Source: JBFMFR01 sp040752025
GTDB taxonomy: Bacteria > Chloroflexota > Anaerolineae > Anaerolineales > UBA4823
Length of the DNA stretch: 64,000 nucleotides
Assembly: GCA_040752025.1 (NCBI GenBank)
Contig: JBFMFR010000010.1
Location: 1-64,000, forward strand
Direction: 5' to 3'
The position numbers and the translations under genes were made by a program. Shown in pieces: positions 1-9,461 of this stretch; positions within the stretch are counted from its first letter, which is position 1; every line of letters begins with the position of its first letter. The notes beneath the pieces were generated by a model, which saw only the letters and a program-made list of their open reading frames with translations, had not been told where the DNA came from and did not search any database.

Positions 1-1
1 A

Positions 2-277
2 GTCCTTGTCGTTCGGCATCCGATAATTTCACTTCTTGGGCTTTCGGTATTGGCATCTGGTTTCTCCAGTTTGGGATTACCCTATGCTATACCACTAAAG
101 ACTCTTTTGTGCCAGGGTGTACTAGTACAAAGAGGCGAGATAACTTCGTTAGCTCCTGCTGAATTGCAGGCCGGAATGTTGGTAAAAGTTTTCTTCAAGG
201 GTGAGGTTCTGGGTAATCATCCAGCCTGGGGCAGCGCCGGGGTGATTCTGATCATTTCCGAGAAAGCCGAGCAGTGA
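2..277 (+). CDS. C-terminal end of an unidentified protein (5' end outside window)
   Basis: The frame is open from base 2 to a TGA at 275-277, so this is probably the tail of a gene that begins upstream. A TTG at 50 could start a 75-residue protein, but no ribosome binding site precedes it. The last 60 residues run as short beta strands (a TLLCQGVLVQ strand, then LQAGMLVKVFFKGEV, then PAWGSAGVILII). That pattern resembles the small beta-barrel domains of the DUF3221/DUF5666 type, where a T-x-I strand is followed by L..G..V.V and a closing PA...A..I strand. This is a resemblance by eye only. The gene lies directly upstream of a two-component system. Confidence 0.4.
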   Translation, partial: VLVVRHPIISLLGLSVLASGFSSLGLPYAIPLKTLLCQGVLVQRGEITSLAPAELQAGMLVKVFFKGEVLGNHPAWGSAGVILIISEKAEQ

Positions 278-301
278 AAATCAGCTATAATCAGGGATAC
301 G

Positions 302-982
302 ATGACGACGATCCTGATTATCGAAGACGAACCTGAATTGGTCAAGGTGCTGCGCTCCTACCTGGAGCAGGCCGGTTTTACCGTGTTGAGCGCCTCGCGC
401 GGCGATACGGGGCTCTCGAACTGGGAGCACAGGCGCCCGGACCTGGTGATTTTGGACCTCAACCTGCCGGGCATGGACGGCCTGGACGTGGCGCGTGAAA
501 TCCGCCGCAAGTCCAACACGCCCATTATCATGCTCACGGCGCGGGTGGAGGAGACCGACCAACTGATCGGCCTGGAGCTGGGCGCGGACGATTACATTGC
601 CAAGCCTTTCTCGCCGCGCATCGTGGTGGCGCGCGTGCGCGCCCTGTTGCGGCGGGCCGAGCAAGCCCCGAGCGCGCCCCAGGTGCTGCGCGCCGCCGAC
701 CTGGAGATCGACCTGGAGGGGCACACCGTGCTGCGGGCGGGCCAGGCGATTGATCTGACCCCCACCGAGTTCAATCTGCTGGTGAGCCTGGTAGGTCAGC
801 CTGGGCGGGCTTTCAGCCGCTTGCAACTGCTCGAAGCCAGCCAGGGCACGGCCTACGAGGGCTACGAGCGCAGCATCGACGCCCACATCAAGAACCTGCG
901 CGCCAAGCTGGAACCTGACCCGAAGAACCCGCGCTACGTTGAGACGGTTTTCGGGGTGGGTTACCGTTTCCCGCGTGAATAG
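302..982 (+). CDS. OmpR/PhoB-family response regulator
   Basis: A 226-residue DNA-binding response regulator. The N-terminal receiver domain (about 1-118) has the acidic pocket IIEDE at 7-10, the phosphoacceptor Asp52 in VILDLNLPG, a conserved Thr in MLTAR and Lys near 102 in DDYIAKPFSP. The C-terminal winged helix (about 128-224) ends in the typical ETVFGVGYRFPRE. A TATAAT box at 286-291 lies only about 10 bases before the ATG, so the transcript may have almost no leader. The partner kinase starts three bases after the stop, which implies co-transcription and translational coupling. Its target genes are not evident here. Confidence 0.93.
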   Translation: MTTILIIEDEPELVKVLRSYLEQAGFTVLSASRGDTGLSNWEHRRPDLVILDLNLPGMDGLDVAREIRRKSNTPIIMLTARVEETDQLIGLELGADDYIAKPFSPRIVVARVRALLRRAEQAPSAPQVLRAADLEIDLEGHTVLRAGQAIDLTPTEFNLLVSLVGQPGRAFSRLQLLEASQGTAYEGYERSIDAHIKNLRAKLEPDPKNPRYVETVFGVGYRFPRE

Positions 983-985
983 CCG

Positions 986-2359
986 ATGCGCTTACGCCTG
1001 ATCCTGTCTTTCGCTTTGATCGTGCTGGTCTCGGTGACCGGCGTGGTGCTGATCGCCCGCCAGGGTGCGGCGAACGAAGTGCGCGCTTTCATGTTCCGAG
1101 GGGGCATGAGCGGCACGCAGGGCCTGGCCGGCTCGCTGGAGAGCTACTACCAGGAGCACGGTTCCTGGCAGGGCGTGGGCAGCCTGTTGAGTTCACACGG
1201 GCGCGGCCGAGGCCAGGGCGGCTCGGGCGGCATGGGGCCAGGCATGGGCGGTATGATGAACCAGCGCCTGGTGGTGGCCGACGCGGCGGGTGTGATCCAG
1301 GCGGATTCGGGCAACACGGCCGCCGGCGGGCGCTTGACGAATGCGCAGATCGAGTCATCGGTTGTGCTGCAGGCAGGCGGCCAAACGGTGGGTTATTTAT
1401 GGGCGGAAGGTGGGGTGACCTTCAGCAGCGTGGATGAGAGTTTCCTGGTGGAACGTTTGACGCGGGCGGCGTTGATCGCCGGCCTGATTGCCGGAGGACT
1501 GTCTTTGCTGCTGGCCTTTGTGCTGGCTTACCGCCTGCTGCGCCCGGTGGAGGCGCTGACCGAGGCCGCCCAGCAGTTGGGCCAGGGCGACCTGGCGCAG
1601 CGCGTACAGGTGAGCGGCGATGATGAACTGGCGCTGCTGGGGCAGACCTTCAACCAGATGGCCGCATCGCTGCAGCAGGCCCAGGAAAGCCGCAAAGCGA
1701 TGACCGCCGACATTGCCCACGAACTGCGCAACCCGCTGGCTGTGCAGCTCGCCAACCTGGAGGCCCTGCAAGACGGGATATACCCGCTGACGCCGGAGAG
1801 CTTGCAGCCCATCCTGGAACAGAACCAACTGCTGAACCGCCTGGTGGAAGATCTGCGCACGCTGGCCCTGGCCGAGTCGGGGCAGCTCAAACTGGAGCGC
1901 CTCCCGACCGACCTGGCTGCACTGGCCGGGCGCATGGTCGAGCGCTTCCGGCCGCAGGCGGAGTCGCAGGGGGTGAGCTTACAGTTGGCTGTTGAAACAA
2001 CGCCGGGAACGGTGTTGGCGGACCCGATGCGCCTCGAGCAAATTCTGAGCAACCTGCTCTCCAATGCGCTGCGCTATACGCCGCAGGGCGGACAGGTGCG
2101 CCTGGAACTGGCGCGCCAGGCGCAGCAGGCGCAACTGGTAGTGGCGGACAGCGGGCCGGGCATCCCGCCGGAGGCGCTGGCGCACATCTTCGAGCGCTTC
2201 TACCGCGCCGACCGCTCGCGCAGCCGCGCCGAGGGCGGCACCGGGCTGGGGCTGGCGATCGCTCGCCAGCTTGCCGAGGCCCAGGGGGGCACGCTGAGCG
2301 CCGCCAACCAGCCGCAGGGCGGGGCGGCTTTCACCTTACGCCTGCCGCTGGGCGGGTAG
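986..2359 (+). CDS. Sensor histidine kinase with Gly/Met-rich periplasmic loop
   Basis: A 457-residue membrane kinase and partner of the regulator just upstream. Transmembrane helices lie at about 5-23 and 160-182 and enclose a sensor loop of about 135 residues. HAMP follows (about 183-235, LRPVEALTEAAQQLGQGDL). The H-box is MTADIAHELRNP with His245, then an N-box (LSNLLSNALRYTP), DSGPGIPPEA, an F-box (IFERFYRAD) and GTGLGLAIA, so the kinase core is complete. The sensor loop carries an unusual stretch rich in Gly, Met, His and Arg at about 70-92, similar in style to loops that contact soft metal ions, but the ligand is unknown. The family is BaeS/CpxA-like. Confidence 0.93.
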   Translation: MRLRLILSFALIVLVSVTGVVLIARQGAANEVRAFMFRGGMSGTQGLAGSLESYYQEHGSWQGVGSLLSSHGRGRGQGGSGGMGPGMGGMMNQRLVVADAAGVIQADSGNTAAGGRLTNAQIESSVVLQAGGQTVGYLWAEGGVTFSSVDESFLVERLTRAALIAGLIAGGLSLLLAFVLAYRLLRPVEALTEAAQQLGQGDLAQRVQVSGDDELALLGQTFNQMAASLQQAQESRKAMTADIAHELRNPLAVQLANLEALQDGIYPLTPESLQPILEQNQLLNRLVEDLRTLALAESGQLKLERLPTDLAALAGRMVERFRPQAESQGVSLQLAVETTPGTVLADPMRLEQILSNLLSNALRYTPQGGQVRLELARQAQQAQLVVADSGPGIPPEALAHIFERFYRADRSRSRAEGGTGLGLAIARQLAEAQGGTLSAANQPQGGAAFTLRLPLGG

Positions 2360-2378
2360 CTGGCGTGCAGGAGGCCGG

Positions 2379-2852
2379 ATGGTCAAAACCAACAACGTGA
2401 CGCGTTTGCTGGACTCGAAGAAGATCCCCTACACGGCTTACGAACTACCGGCCGAGAAACTGGGGGCGGTGGAAGCGGCCCGTATCATGGGCGTCCCGCC
2501 CGAGCAAGTCTTCAAGACGATCGTGATCACCCGCGAGGGCAAGGGCAAACCGATCCTGGCAGTGGTACCCGGGCCAGGCGAGGTCGACCTGAAGGCCCTG
2601 GCGAAGGCGGTGGGCGAGAAGAAGGTCAGCCTGCCCACGGAGCGGGAAGCCGAGCGCCTGACCGGCTTACAGGCCGGCGGCATCTCGCCGCTGGCGCTGC
2701 TCAAGCGTGGCTTCCAGGTGGTCATCGACCAGGCAGCCGGGCTTTTCGACGAAATCTACATTTCGGGAGGCCAGCGCGGCCTGGACATCCGCCTGCCGGT
2801 GAAAGACCTGGCAGCGCTGACGCACGCCACGCTGGCGGAGATCAGCCGCTAA
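2379..2852 (+). CDS. ybaK: Cys-tRNA(Pro)/Cys-tRNA(Cys) deacylase, YbaK/EbsC type
   Basis: A 157-residue single-domain trans-editing protein of the YbaK/ProX family, which hydrolyses cysteine wrongly attached to tRNA(Pro). The whole length matches the family: a TNVTRLLDSKKIPYTAYE-type opening, a conserved QVFKTIVI segment holding the catalytic lysine, VVPGPGEVDLKALAKA, and the GGISPLALLKRGF and YISGGQRGLDIRL segments near the end. It follows the kinase after 19 bases with an AGGAGG-like site (caggaggccgg) before the ATG and may ride on that transcript. Its last four bases overlap the convergent lipoprotein gene. Confidence 0.92.
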   Translation: MVKTNNVTRLLDSKKIPYTAYELPAEKLGAVEAARIMGVPPEQVFKTIVITREGKGKPILAVVPGPGEVDLKALAKAVGEKKVSLPTEREAERLTGLQAGGISPLALLKRGFQVVIDQAAGLFDEIYISGGQRGLDIRLPVKDLAALTHATLAEISR

Positions 2853-3385
2853 GGATTGACTTCGCCTACCTGTATCCCGTTGACCCACACCGAATAGATC
2901 TGCCCGGCTGGCAGGTTCTCCAACGGGACAGAAACTTCGAATTCCTGCAAGACCTGGATGCAAATCATCAGGGGGTCGACCACGGAGTACACTTCCACCT
3001 GGATGCGGTTCTGGTCATCCGGCTCGGGCACCTGGACGCGCAGCTTGTGGCAAGGGGTGGGCAGCACGCCCTGCAGGGTCAGCCTGAACTGGGGCGGGAA
3101 GCTCTCCAGGATCAGGATCTCGCTGCGGTTGATATTGGCTTCGCCGCGCTGCATGGCCGAGTCGCCGGGCAGCGGCTGCCAGGGGGCCGGGCCTGGTTCC
3201 CCAGGGGCGGGATAAGCGGGCGCAGTGACCGGCGTGTCGGGCGACTGGCGGGTGGCAAGCGGGGGCGATTGCGGAGCGGGATAGGCGGCGGCCTGCCCGC
3301 CCGGCGTGGTTTTAGCGCCGCAGGCGGCCAGGAATACCACTAAGAGCAGGCTGGCTGCCAGCAGGGCGCGATGATTGTGTTTCAT
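2849..3385 (-). CDS. Small secreted lipoprotein, unknown function
   Basis: A 178-residue protein with a type II signal peptide: a KHNHR basic start, a hydrophobic core and the lipobox LAAC at about 19-22, so it should be anchored outside the cytoplasmic membrane. A Pro/Ala/Tyr-rich linker (repeats of AYPAP and SPPLATRQSPDTP style) leads to a C-terminal beta-rich domain of about 100 residues (ILESFPPQFRLTLQGVLPTPCHKLRVQVPEP). This domain contains two cysteines (TPCHKL and MICIQ). It resembles small immunoglobulin-like lipoproteins common in Chloroflexota. A strong site, ACGGAGG, precedes the ATG. Its last bases overlap ybaK tail to tail. Confidence 0.85.
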   Translation of the reverse strand: MKHNHRALLAASLLLVVFLAACGAKTTPGGQAAAYPAPQSPPLATRQSPDTPVTAPAYPAPGEPGPAPWQPLPGDSAMQRGEANINRSEILILESFPPQFRLTLQGVLPTPCHKLRVQVPEPDDQNRIQVEVYSVVDPLMICIQVLQEFEVSVPLENLPAGQIYSVWVNGIQVGEVNP

Positions 3386-3457
3386 AGTGAATACCTCCGT
3401 ATTTTCGTAGTGTTCTCAGCCACAAGACGCCCTGGCGGGGCGGGAAGTTCCTGGAGG

Positions 3458-4909
<1,452 letters not shown>

Positions 4910-4975
4910 CGCTTTACTCCTTCTGAAACTACAGATAAAAAAGGGCGGCTGTCAGGCAGAACTGCTTGGCGTGGT

Positions 4976-5392
4976 TCAGACGTCGAAGACGATGTTGACT
5001 ACCAGACCTTGCCCGGTTTGGCGCACGACCAGGTTGTGATACGTCACGGCTTTGATCTCTTTGCCCAGCGAAGCCAGTGGCGTGCCTTCCAAATCGGCGT
5101 GCAGTTCGTAGCCTGACAGGCGCAGCGCAAACCGGTCGAAACCCAGGCCGTCTTGCTCACTGAGATAGAGCAGTTCTGCCAGGAAGGCCACCAGCAGGCT
5201 CTCGGCATCCAGCCCACTCACCTGGAGGCTGATCGCCTGGCGCGGGCCGTCTTCCAATCGCGCTTGCGCCAGGGCGTACATGCCCCGAGCAGCCTGCTCC
5301 AGCAAAGCAGCCAGATCGGGAGCCCAGACTTGCAATTCCCAATCGGCGGTGTGCTCGATTTCGCGAAAGCCTGCTTGTACCTCGCTCATCAT
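4976..5392 (-). CDS. Archease
   Basis: A 138-residue archease, the small activator of RtcB that promotes guanylylation and multiple turnover. Family marks are the opening FREIEHTADWELQVWAPD, the SLLVAFLAELLYLSEQDG helix, and the C-terminal KAVTYHNLVVRQTGQG followed by a closing DV, with the acidic residues that bind metal. It is the first gene of a two-gene unit with rtcB. Two ATG codons (5392 and 5389) open the frame and I cannot choose between them. Upstream lies about 95 bases before the PilZ gene, enough for a separate promoter. Confidence 0.95.
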   Translation of the reverse strand: MMSEVQAGFREIEHTADWELQVWAPDLAALLEQAARGMYALAQARLEDGPRQAISLQVSGLDAESLLVAFLAELLYLSEQDGLGFDRFALRLSGYELHADLEGTPLASLGKEIKAVTYHNLVVRQTGQGLVVNIVFDV

Positions 5393-5486
5393 GATCTCTC
5401 ACAAAATCCGGGTCGCCGCGGGCACTTTGCCCATGTGTAGTGGGCGGCTCTTTTAGAAATACCGTATCCTGGGGTGGGTGAGCTTT

Positions 5487-5831
5487 TCAGTCGCGGATCT
5501 TGTATTCTTCCACGATCCGGTCGATCAGTTCGATGTCCTCGGGAGTGATTCCGGAGAACTGGAAGCCGGTATTGTAATAGGCCGGATCGATATCCGGCTG
5601 GCACCAGATGCTGTGTCCATCCAGGTTGAGGTGATCGGTGCCAAAGATACGGCTCGCCAGGTCCAGGCGTAGCTGGAAGTCCTGATCCACCCCGATGGGG
5701 TGGCTGCTGATGACCATCGCACCCTCGGCAGTGATATCGGCTACGTTGCCCAGCAACTGACCGGTGCGGCGGTCGAAGATGCGACCGAAAAAAATCAGGT
5801 ATTTTCGAGAGAGCTTGCGCCGTTCAGCCAT
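5487..5831 (-). CDS. PilZ-domain protein (small, single domain)
   Basis: A 114-residue PilZ protein, expected to bind cyclic di-GMP. Both halves of the binding signature are intact: RKLSR (RxxxR) at about 5-9 in the N-terminal tail, then DITAEG (DxSxxG class, with Thr for Ser) at about 28-33. The remainder gives the six-stranded barrel and a C-terminal helix (EDIELIDRIVEEYKIRD). It lies 73 bases downstream of the WD40 gene on the same strand, and a longer PilZ protein lies on the other side of that gene, so cyclic di-GMP probably feeds into this group. The effector partner is unknown. Confidence 0.88.
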   Translation of the reverse strand: MAERRKLSRKYLIFFGRIFDRRTGQLLGNVADITAEGAMVISSHPIGVDQDFQLRLDLASRIFGTDHLNLDGHSIWCQPDIDPAYYNTGFQFSGITPEDIELIDRIVEEYKIRD

Positions 5832-5904
5832 GGTATTTACTCCTGCCAGCGTTCAGTCACGCTGTTCGCTATGATCGTGCGGGTGCAGAAAAAGTGTTTC
5901 GAGG

Positions 5905-7155
5905 TCATGGTAAATTCGCCATATCCCACAACTTGATGTCGAAAGACGAGCTAACCGCCAGGGTTTGCCCGTTGGGCGAGAAGGCCAGGCCGCTGATGGG
6001 GAAGGTCTCACCTTCAAAACCGATCAGGGTGTTTTGCAGCGCTCCGGTTTGTACATCCCACAGCCGGGTGGAGCCATCGCCGCTGCCGGTAGCCAGGAGG
6101 CGGCCATCTGGAGAGAAGGCTACACTGTTGATGCCTGAAGTATGGCCATTGAGGGTGAAGAGCGCCTCTCCGCCAAAAACAGACCAAAGCCTGGCGCTGG
6201 CATCCTCGCTGCCCGAAGCCAATAATTTGCCATCCGGCGAGATGGCAACGCAGGTGACGGCCATACTGTGCCCGGTGAACAGGCGAACTTCCTCCCAGGA
6301 AACCGTGTCCACCAGGTGAAGGCTGCGATCGTGGCTGCCTGCCAGTAAATAGGGGCTGTTTTGGGAAAACGTCAGGTTGGAAATCACGCCGGGGAATTCT
6401 CCTAACCGGCGCACTTCCTGAGCGGCAATGGGATCCCAAAGTAGGATGCTTTGATCGTAACTGCCGGAGGCCAGCAAGTCGCCAGCCGGAGAAAACGCCA
6501 GGCTGGTCACTGCCAGGCTGTGGCCCTCAAGTGTTTGCAGCAACTGGCCAGTGGCGGGATCCCAGAGCCTGACGGAGCGGTTGTTGGATGCTGAAGCCAG
6601 CAGCTTGCTGTCTGGGGAAAAGGCAACACTGGTGATGCGAGCGGTATGGCCAGCCAGCGTACGCAGCAGTTCCCCTGTAGAAACATCCCAAAGCGTGATT
6701 GTGCTATCGGATGTGCCGCTGGCCAACCATCGCCCATCCGGTGAGAAAGACAGGCTGGTGAAATTCGTCTCGGCGATGGTTTGCAGGCGCAGTGAGCGGG
6801 CTTTCTCCTTGGGCGCGCGCAGGATGGCAAAGGCAGCGCCGGCCGCGATCAATAAGACTGCCAGACCGGCGGCCAGGAGCCACCAGGACCTGGTTTTGCC
6901 AGGCGCTTCCCGGTATTGAGCGATCTGCCCAGCGCAGCGTGCACACACCAGCCACTCATCCTGGGTATGTTCGACCTCATCCAGCCAGCGCTCCAGCGCC
7001 TGGTCATTGGAAAGCGATTGGTCCGCGGCCCAGCTTTGCAATGTGGCGGAGTCTGGGCGGAAGCCATTGGCGACGAACTGGCGAAAGTCATCTGCAGCGT
7101 AAACCGGATTCTTGACCTGCGAGGCAGGCGCACTACAGATGCGACAGGATGCCAT
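5905..7155 (-). CDS. Membrane-anchored WD40 beta-propeller with N-terminal zinc-binding-like region
   Basis: A 416-residue protein. I start it at the ATG at 7155 because AAAGGAG lies ten bases before it; a longer frame to 7230 has no such site. The N-terminus has two CxxC pairs (SCRIC at 3-6 and VCARC at about 70), consistent with a zinc knot. A single transmembrane helix follows at about 88-110 (WWLLAAGLAVLLIAAG). The rest is seven WD40 repeats, each with the GRWLASGS...TLWD or SPDGKLLASGS pattern, forming one propeller. With the cysteines inside, the propeller would face outward. It probably acts as a protein-interaction scaffold, and the flanking PilZ genes suggest a link to cyclic di-GMP. 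Confidence 0.9.
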   Translation of the reverse strand: MASCRICSAPASQVKNPVYAADDFRQFVANGFRPDSATLQSWAADQSLSNDQALERWLDEVEHTQDEWLVCARCAGQIAQYREAPGKTRSWWLLAAGLAVLLIAAGAAFAILRAPKEKARSLRLQTIAETNFTSLSFSPDGRWLASGTSDSTITLWDVSTGELLRTLAGHTARITSVAFSPDSKLLASASNNRSVRLWDPATGQLLQTLEGHSLAVTSLAFSPAGDLLASGSYDQSILLWDPIAAQEVRRLGEFPGVISNLTFSQNSPYLLAGSHDRSLHLVDTVSWEEVRLFTGHSMAVTCVAISPDGKLLASGSEDASARLWSVFGGEALFTLNGHTSGINSVAFSPDGRLLATGSGDGSTRLWDVQTGALQNTLIGFEGETFPISGLAFSPNGQTLAVSSSFDIKLWDMANLP

Positions 7156-7287
7156 AAATAGGGAATCTCCTTTGCCTGCGACTTCAAAAGTTTTCCTTTT
7201 GTGAGTCCTGTTCCTGTTTCTGCTTACCATTTCGATAGAAAGGCCTTGACATCTTGATAGTAAGCTTATAAGTGAAGAGCAGAAGCT

Positions 7288-7986
7288 CTAAGAGCTTGAG
7301 GCAGCGCGCTTTTCCTCAACCAGGGTATTGTAGACGCCGAATAGCTCTTGCTCAATCTCGTTACGCCGGTCGACCAGGTAATGGAAGATCAATGATTTAT
7401 GAACGCCATCGGGTCCAAAGCGAATCGACAGGCGGTAAAAGTCGGTGGTTTTGAGCGCACTGATGACAGTGCCGGGCATACTGATATCCCCGTTGGGCAA
7501 TTGCATGCTGACTTGGAAGCTAGTGCCGGGCTTGAGGCTGCTGGAATAATCGGCATATAAAATGCGCACACCGATCCCGCTGAAGGAAATATCGGCCAGC
7601 TGTCCCTCGGAGTGGATGCCATCTCCCTCCATCTTCACGGTGATCGGCTCGTTTGGCTCGACGCGCACGATCATGCGCTCGCCAAGCTTGGCGCCGACAT
7701 AGGATAAATTCTCCAGAACGACCGTGCCAGTGAGCACATCGAAGCTGATTACTTTGGCCAGGGCCGGCTCGAAGTAGTCGCTGCCCAGGACGCGCGGATG
7801 CTTATCGTATTCCAGGCAGGCCATGCTGGGCTCCAGGGCTTTCAACTGCACCCGGTTCGCCTCCACGCTTTCGATGTTCGCTTTGCACACAAACGGCACG
7901 CCGCGAAAGGAAGACAACAGTTCCAGTTGATGGTTGGCGCCCATCATCACGCGCAAGTCAGAAATGATCTGGGGGGTGGATGGCAT
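7288..7986 (-). CDS. PilZ-domain protein with YcgR-like N-terminal domain
   Basis: A 232-residue two-domain protein. The N-terminal half (about 1-120) is beta-rich and resembles the YcgR-N/PilZN domain that precedes PilZ in flagellar brake proteins. The C-terminal PilZ domain keeps the full cyclic di-GMP signature: RMIVR (RxxxR) at about 124-128 and DISFSG (DxSxxG) at about 153-158, followed by a long C-terminal helix (KSLIFHYLVDRRNEIEQELF). No flagellar genes are visible in this window, so a motility role cannot be assumed; control of type IV pili or surface processes is as likely. An AGGGAGAAAG site precedes the ATG. Confidence 0.88.
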   Translation of the reverse strand: MPSTPQIISDLRVMMGANHQLELLSSFRGVPFVCKANIESVEANRVQLKALEPSMACLEYDKHPRVLGSDYFEPALAKVISFDVLTGTVVLENLSYVGAKLGERMIVRVEPNEPITVKMEGDGIHSEGQLADISFSGIGVRILYADYSSSLKPGTSFQVSMQLPNGDISMPGTVISALKTTDFYRLSIRFGPDGVHKSLIFHYLVDRRNEIEQELFGVYNTLVEEKRAASSS

Positions 7987-8010
7987 GATCTTTCTCCCTT
8001 TTCGATCCGT

Positions 8011-8412
8011 TCAACGCAAAAGCACTTCGGCGATTGCGTTGATGAACAGGTAACCTCCCAGCAGGAGGGCCAGTATCGATATACTCAGTACTGTTATTTT
8101 ATCGGCAGTTCTGAGGCTTGTCCAGGTGGTATGTTCGGGCAGCCATTTCGCCTGGCTGAAAATGGCCTGCGGGCTGCGGTTGGAACGTGTGGCGATCAGG
8201 CCGAGGGCGTTGACGTAGGCGATGGTCAGATCCGGCCTGACCAGCAGGTAGACAGCCGGCATCAACAGGAAGAAGGCAGCCGAGAGTTTGGCGATGCGCG
8301 CTGCCCAAACGATCTGGCTGTCCAGGTAAACGTACAGGGCCAATATGGCAATCACCAGGAAGAGCCCTGGCAGCCAGATCAAGATCTTGTGAGAAAGGCT
8401 TTGCTCCTGCAT
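8011..8412 (-). CDS. Small integral membrane protein, unknown
   Basis: A 133-residue hydrophobic protein with three or four predicted helices: about 8-28 (ILIWLPGLFLVIAILALYVYL), 37-60 (AKLSAAFFLLMPAVYLLV) and 105-130 (ITVLSISILALLLGGYLFI). I use the ATG at 8412; a TTG two codons earlier is also open. I recognise no family. It sits between a CxxC protein and the YcgR-like PilZ gene on the same strand with gaps of 25-40 bases, so the three may be co-transcribed. Confidence 0.7.
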   Translation of the reverse strand: MQEQSLSHKILIWLPGLFLVIAILALYVYLDSQIVWAARIAKLSAAFFLLMPAVYLLVRPDLTIAYVNALGLIATRSNRSPQAIFSQAKWLPEHTTWTSLRTADKITVLSISILALLLGGYLFINAIAEVLLR

Positions 8413-8448
8413 GGTCAACTTTCACCGGGTGAGGCAGGCAGCAGGCGA

Positions 8449-8916
8449 TCAGGCGAGGGAGATACGGTAGGATTTGCCTGCTCTCTGCACGGGGCCTGCC
8501 TGTCCGAACAACAGGCGTGCTATCTGGGGGGAGATTACCTGGCAGGGTTGCCAATACCTGGCGTCGCGGATGACTTCTTGCCAGGCGGGACTGTGGACAT
8601 CATCCGGGTTGCTTGATGGCAGAGGCCTCATCTGTTTGCGCATGATGTTCAGGGTGACCAGGTAATCGGATACCCCGTCGATCAGTTCGCACTCCACGCG
8701 CAGTTCGCGAATGGCCCACCAGCCGCAAGCGGTGCAGGAGTATAGCGTGGTTTCAAGCAGCGGGATGGTGGCTTTTTGGCGAAACTCAATGCCGGGTGCG
8801 GATGGCGGCAGGCTGGTGGTTTGCAGTTGTGCAGCGCATAGAGGACAACCGGAAAGCGAGGGGCTCTCCCTAAAGTACGAACGAATGTCGTAGCAAACGA
8901 CCTGCGGCGCCTCCAT
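8449..8916 (-). CDS. Hypothetical protein with two zinc-ribbon-like CxxC pairs
   Basis: A 155-residue protein of no family I recognise. It has CPLC at about 24-27 and CTAC at about 60-63, spaced as in zinc ribbons, with a tryptophan pair right after (GWWAIRELRVECELIDG). The C-terminal half is mixed helix and strand. There is no signal peptide or membrane segment. There is no clear ribosome binding site, and a TAAAAT box lies about seven bases before the ATG, so a leaderless transcript is possible. It heads a run of minus-strand genes that continues into the PilZ/WD40 group. Confidence 0.65.
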   Translation of the reverse strand: MEAPQVVCYDIRSYFRESPSLSGCPLCAAQLQTTSLPPSAPGIEFRQKATIPLLETTLYSCTACGWWAIRELRVECELIDGVSDYLVTLNIMRKQMRPLPSSNPDDVHSPAWQEVIRDARYWQPCQVISPQIARLLFGQAGPVQRAGKSYRISLA

Positions 8917-8953
8917 ATTTCTATTTTACCGTATTTCATCCCGCTGCGATTCA

Positions 8954-9433
8954 TCAATTCTGATAACCTGGCTTCTTGATGAAATTGATCATGCCTGGGC
9001 GTTGTTCCCAGCCCTGCTGGGTGTAAAAGCCGCGCTGGTAGGACTCGCGCTGGCGGTTGTTCAGCAGGGAAAGGCGCGAACAACCACGGCGCCGGGCTTC
9101 GTCTTCCAGGGCAGCCAGCAGGCGGCTGCCGATGCCCTGGCCGCGGGCGGCTGCATCGACGAACAACTCCGAAACGTAGCCCTCGGGGCCGGACAGGATC
9201 AGGTAGGGCAGCCAGTGGATTGCGGCGTAGGCCAGCACCTGGCCGTGTTCATCCTCGGCGATCAGGATCGTGTGGCTTTCATCCGCCAGGCAAAGCTGCA
9301 GGTGGCGCTGGAGGCGCGCCTGGGAAGCGGCTTCATCCTCGGTCTTGAACACTTCAAACCAGCCTAGCTGGCGCAAGAGGCTGGTCAGGGCGCGGGCGTC
9401 GCTCAACCGGGCGGGGCGGATGGTTGTGTTCAT
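8954..9433 (-). CDS. GNAT-family N-acetyltransferase
   Basis: A 159-residue single GNAT domain. It opens with TIRPARLSDARALTSLLRQLG (beta1-alpha1) and carries the acetyl-CoA loop RGQGIGSRLL at about 115-124 after the strand VSELFVDAAA. It ends with beta6-beta7 (YQRGFYTQQGWEQR). The substrate is not predictable, though the opening and the YVSELFVD strand are typical of enzymes acting on small amines or protein N-termini. It lies between the small CxxC protein and the alcohol dehydrogenase gene, all on the minus strand, with no sign of a functional link. Confidence 0.9.
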   Translation of the reverse strand: MNTTIRPARLSDARALTSLLRQLGWFEVFKTEDEAASQARLQRHLQLCLADESHTILIAEDEHGQVLAYAAIHWLPYLILSGPEGYVSELFVDAAARGQGIGSRLLAALEDEARRRGCSRLSLLNNRQRESYQRGFYTQQGWEQRPGMINFIKKPGYQN

Positions 9434-9461
9434 GGCGTTTTACCAATCTGGCGGAGCGGCT

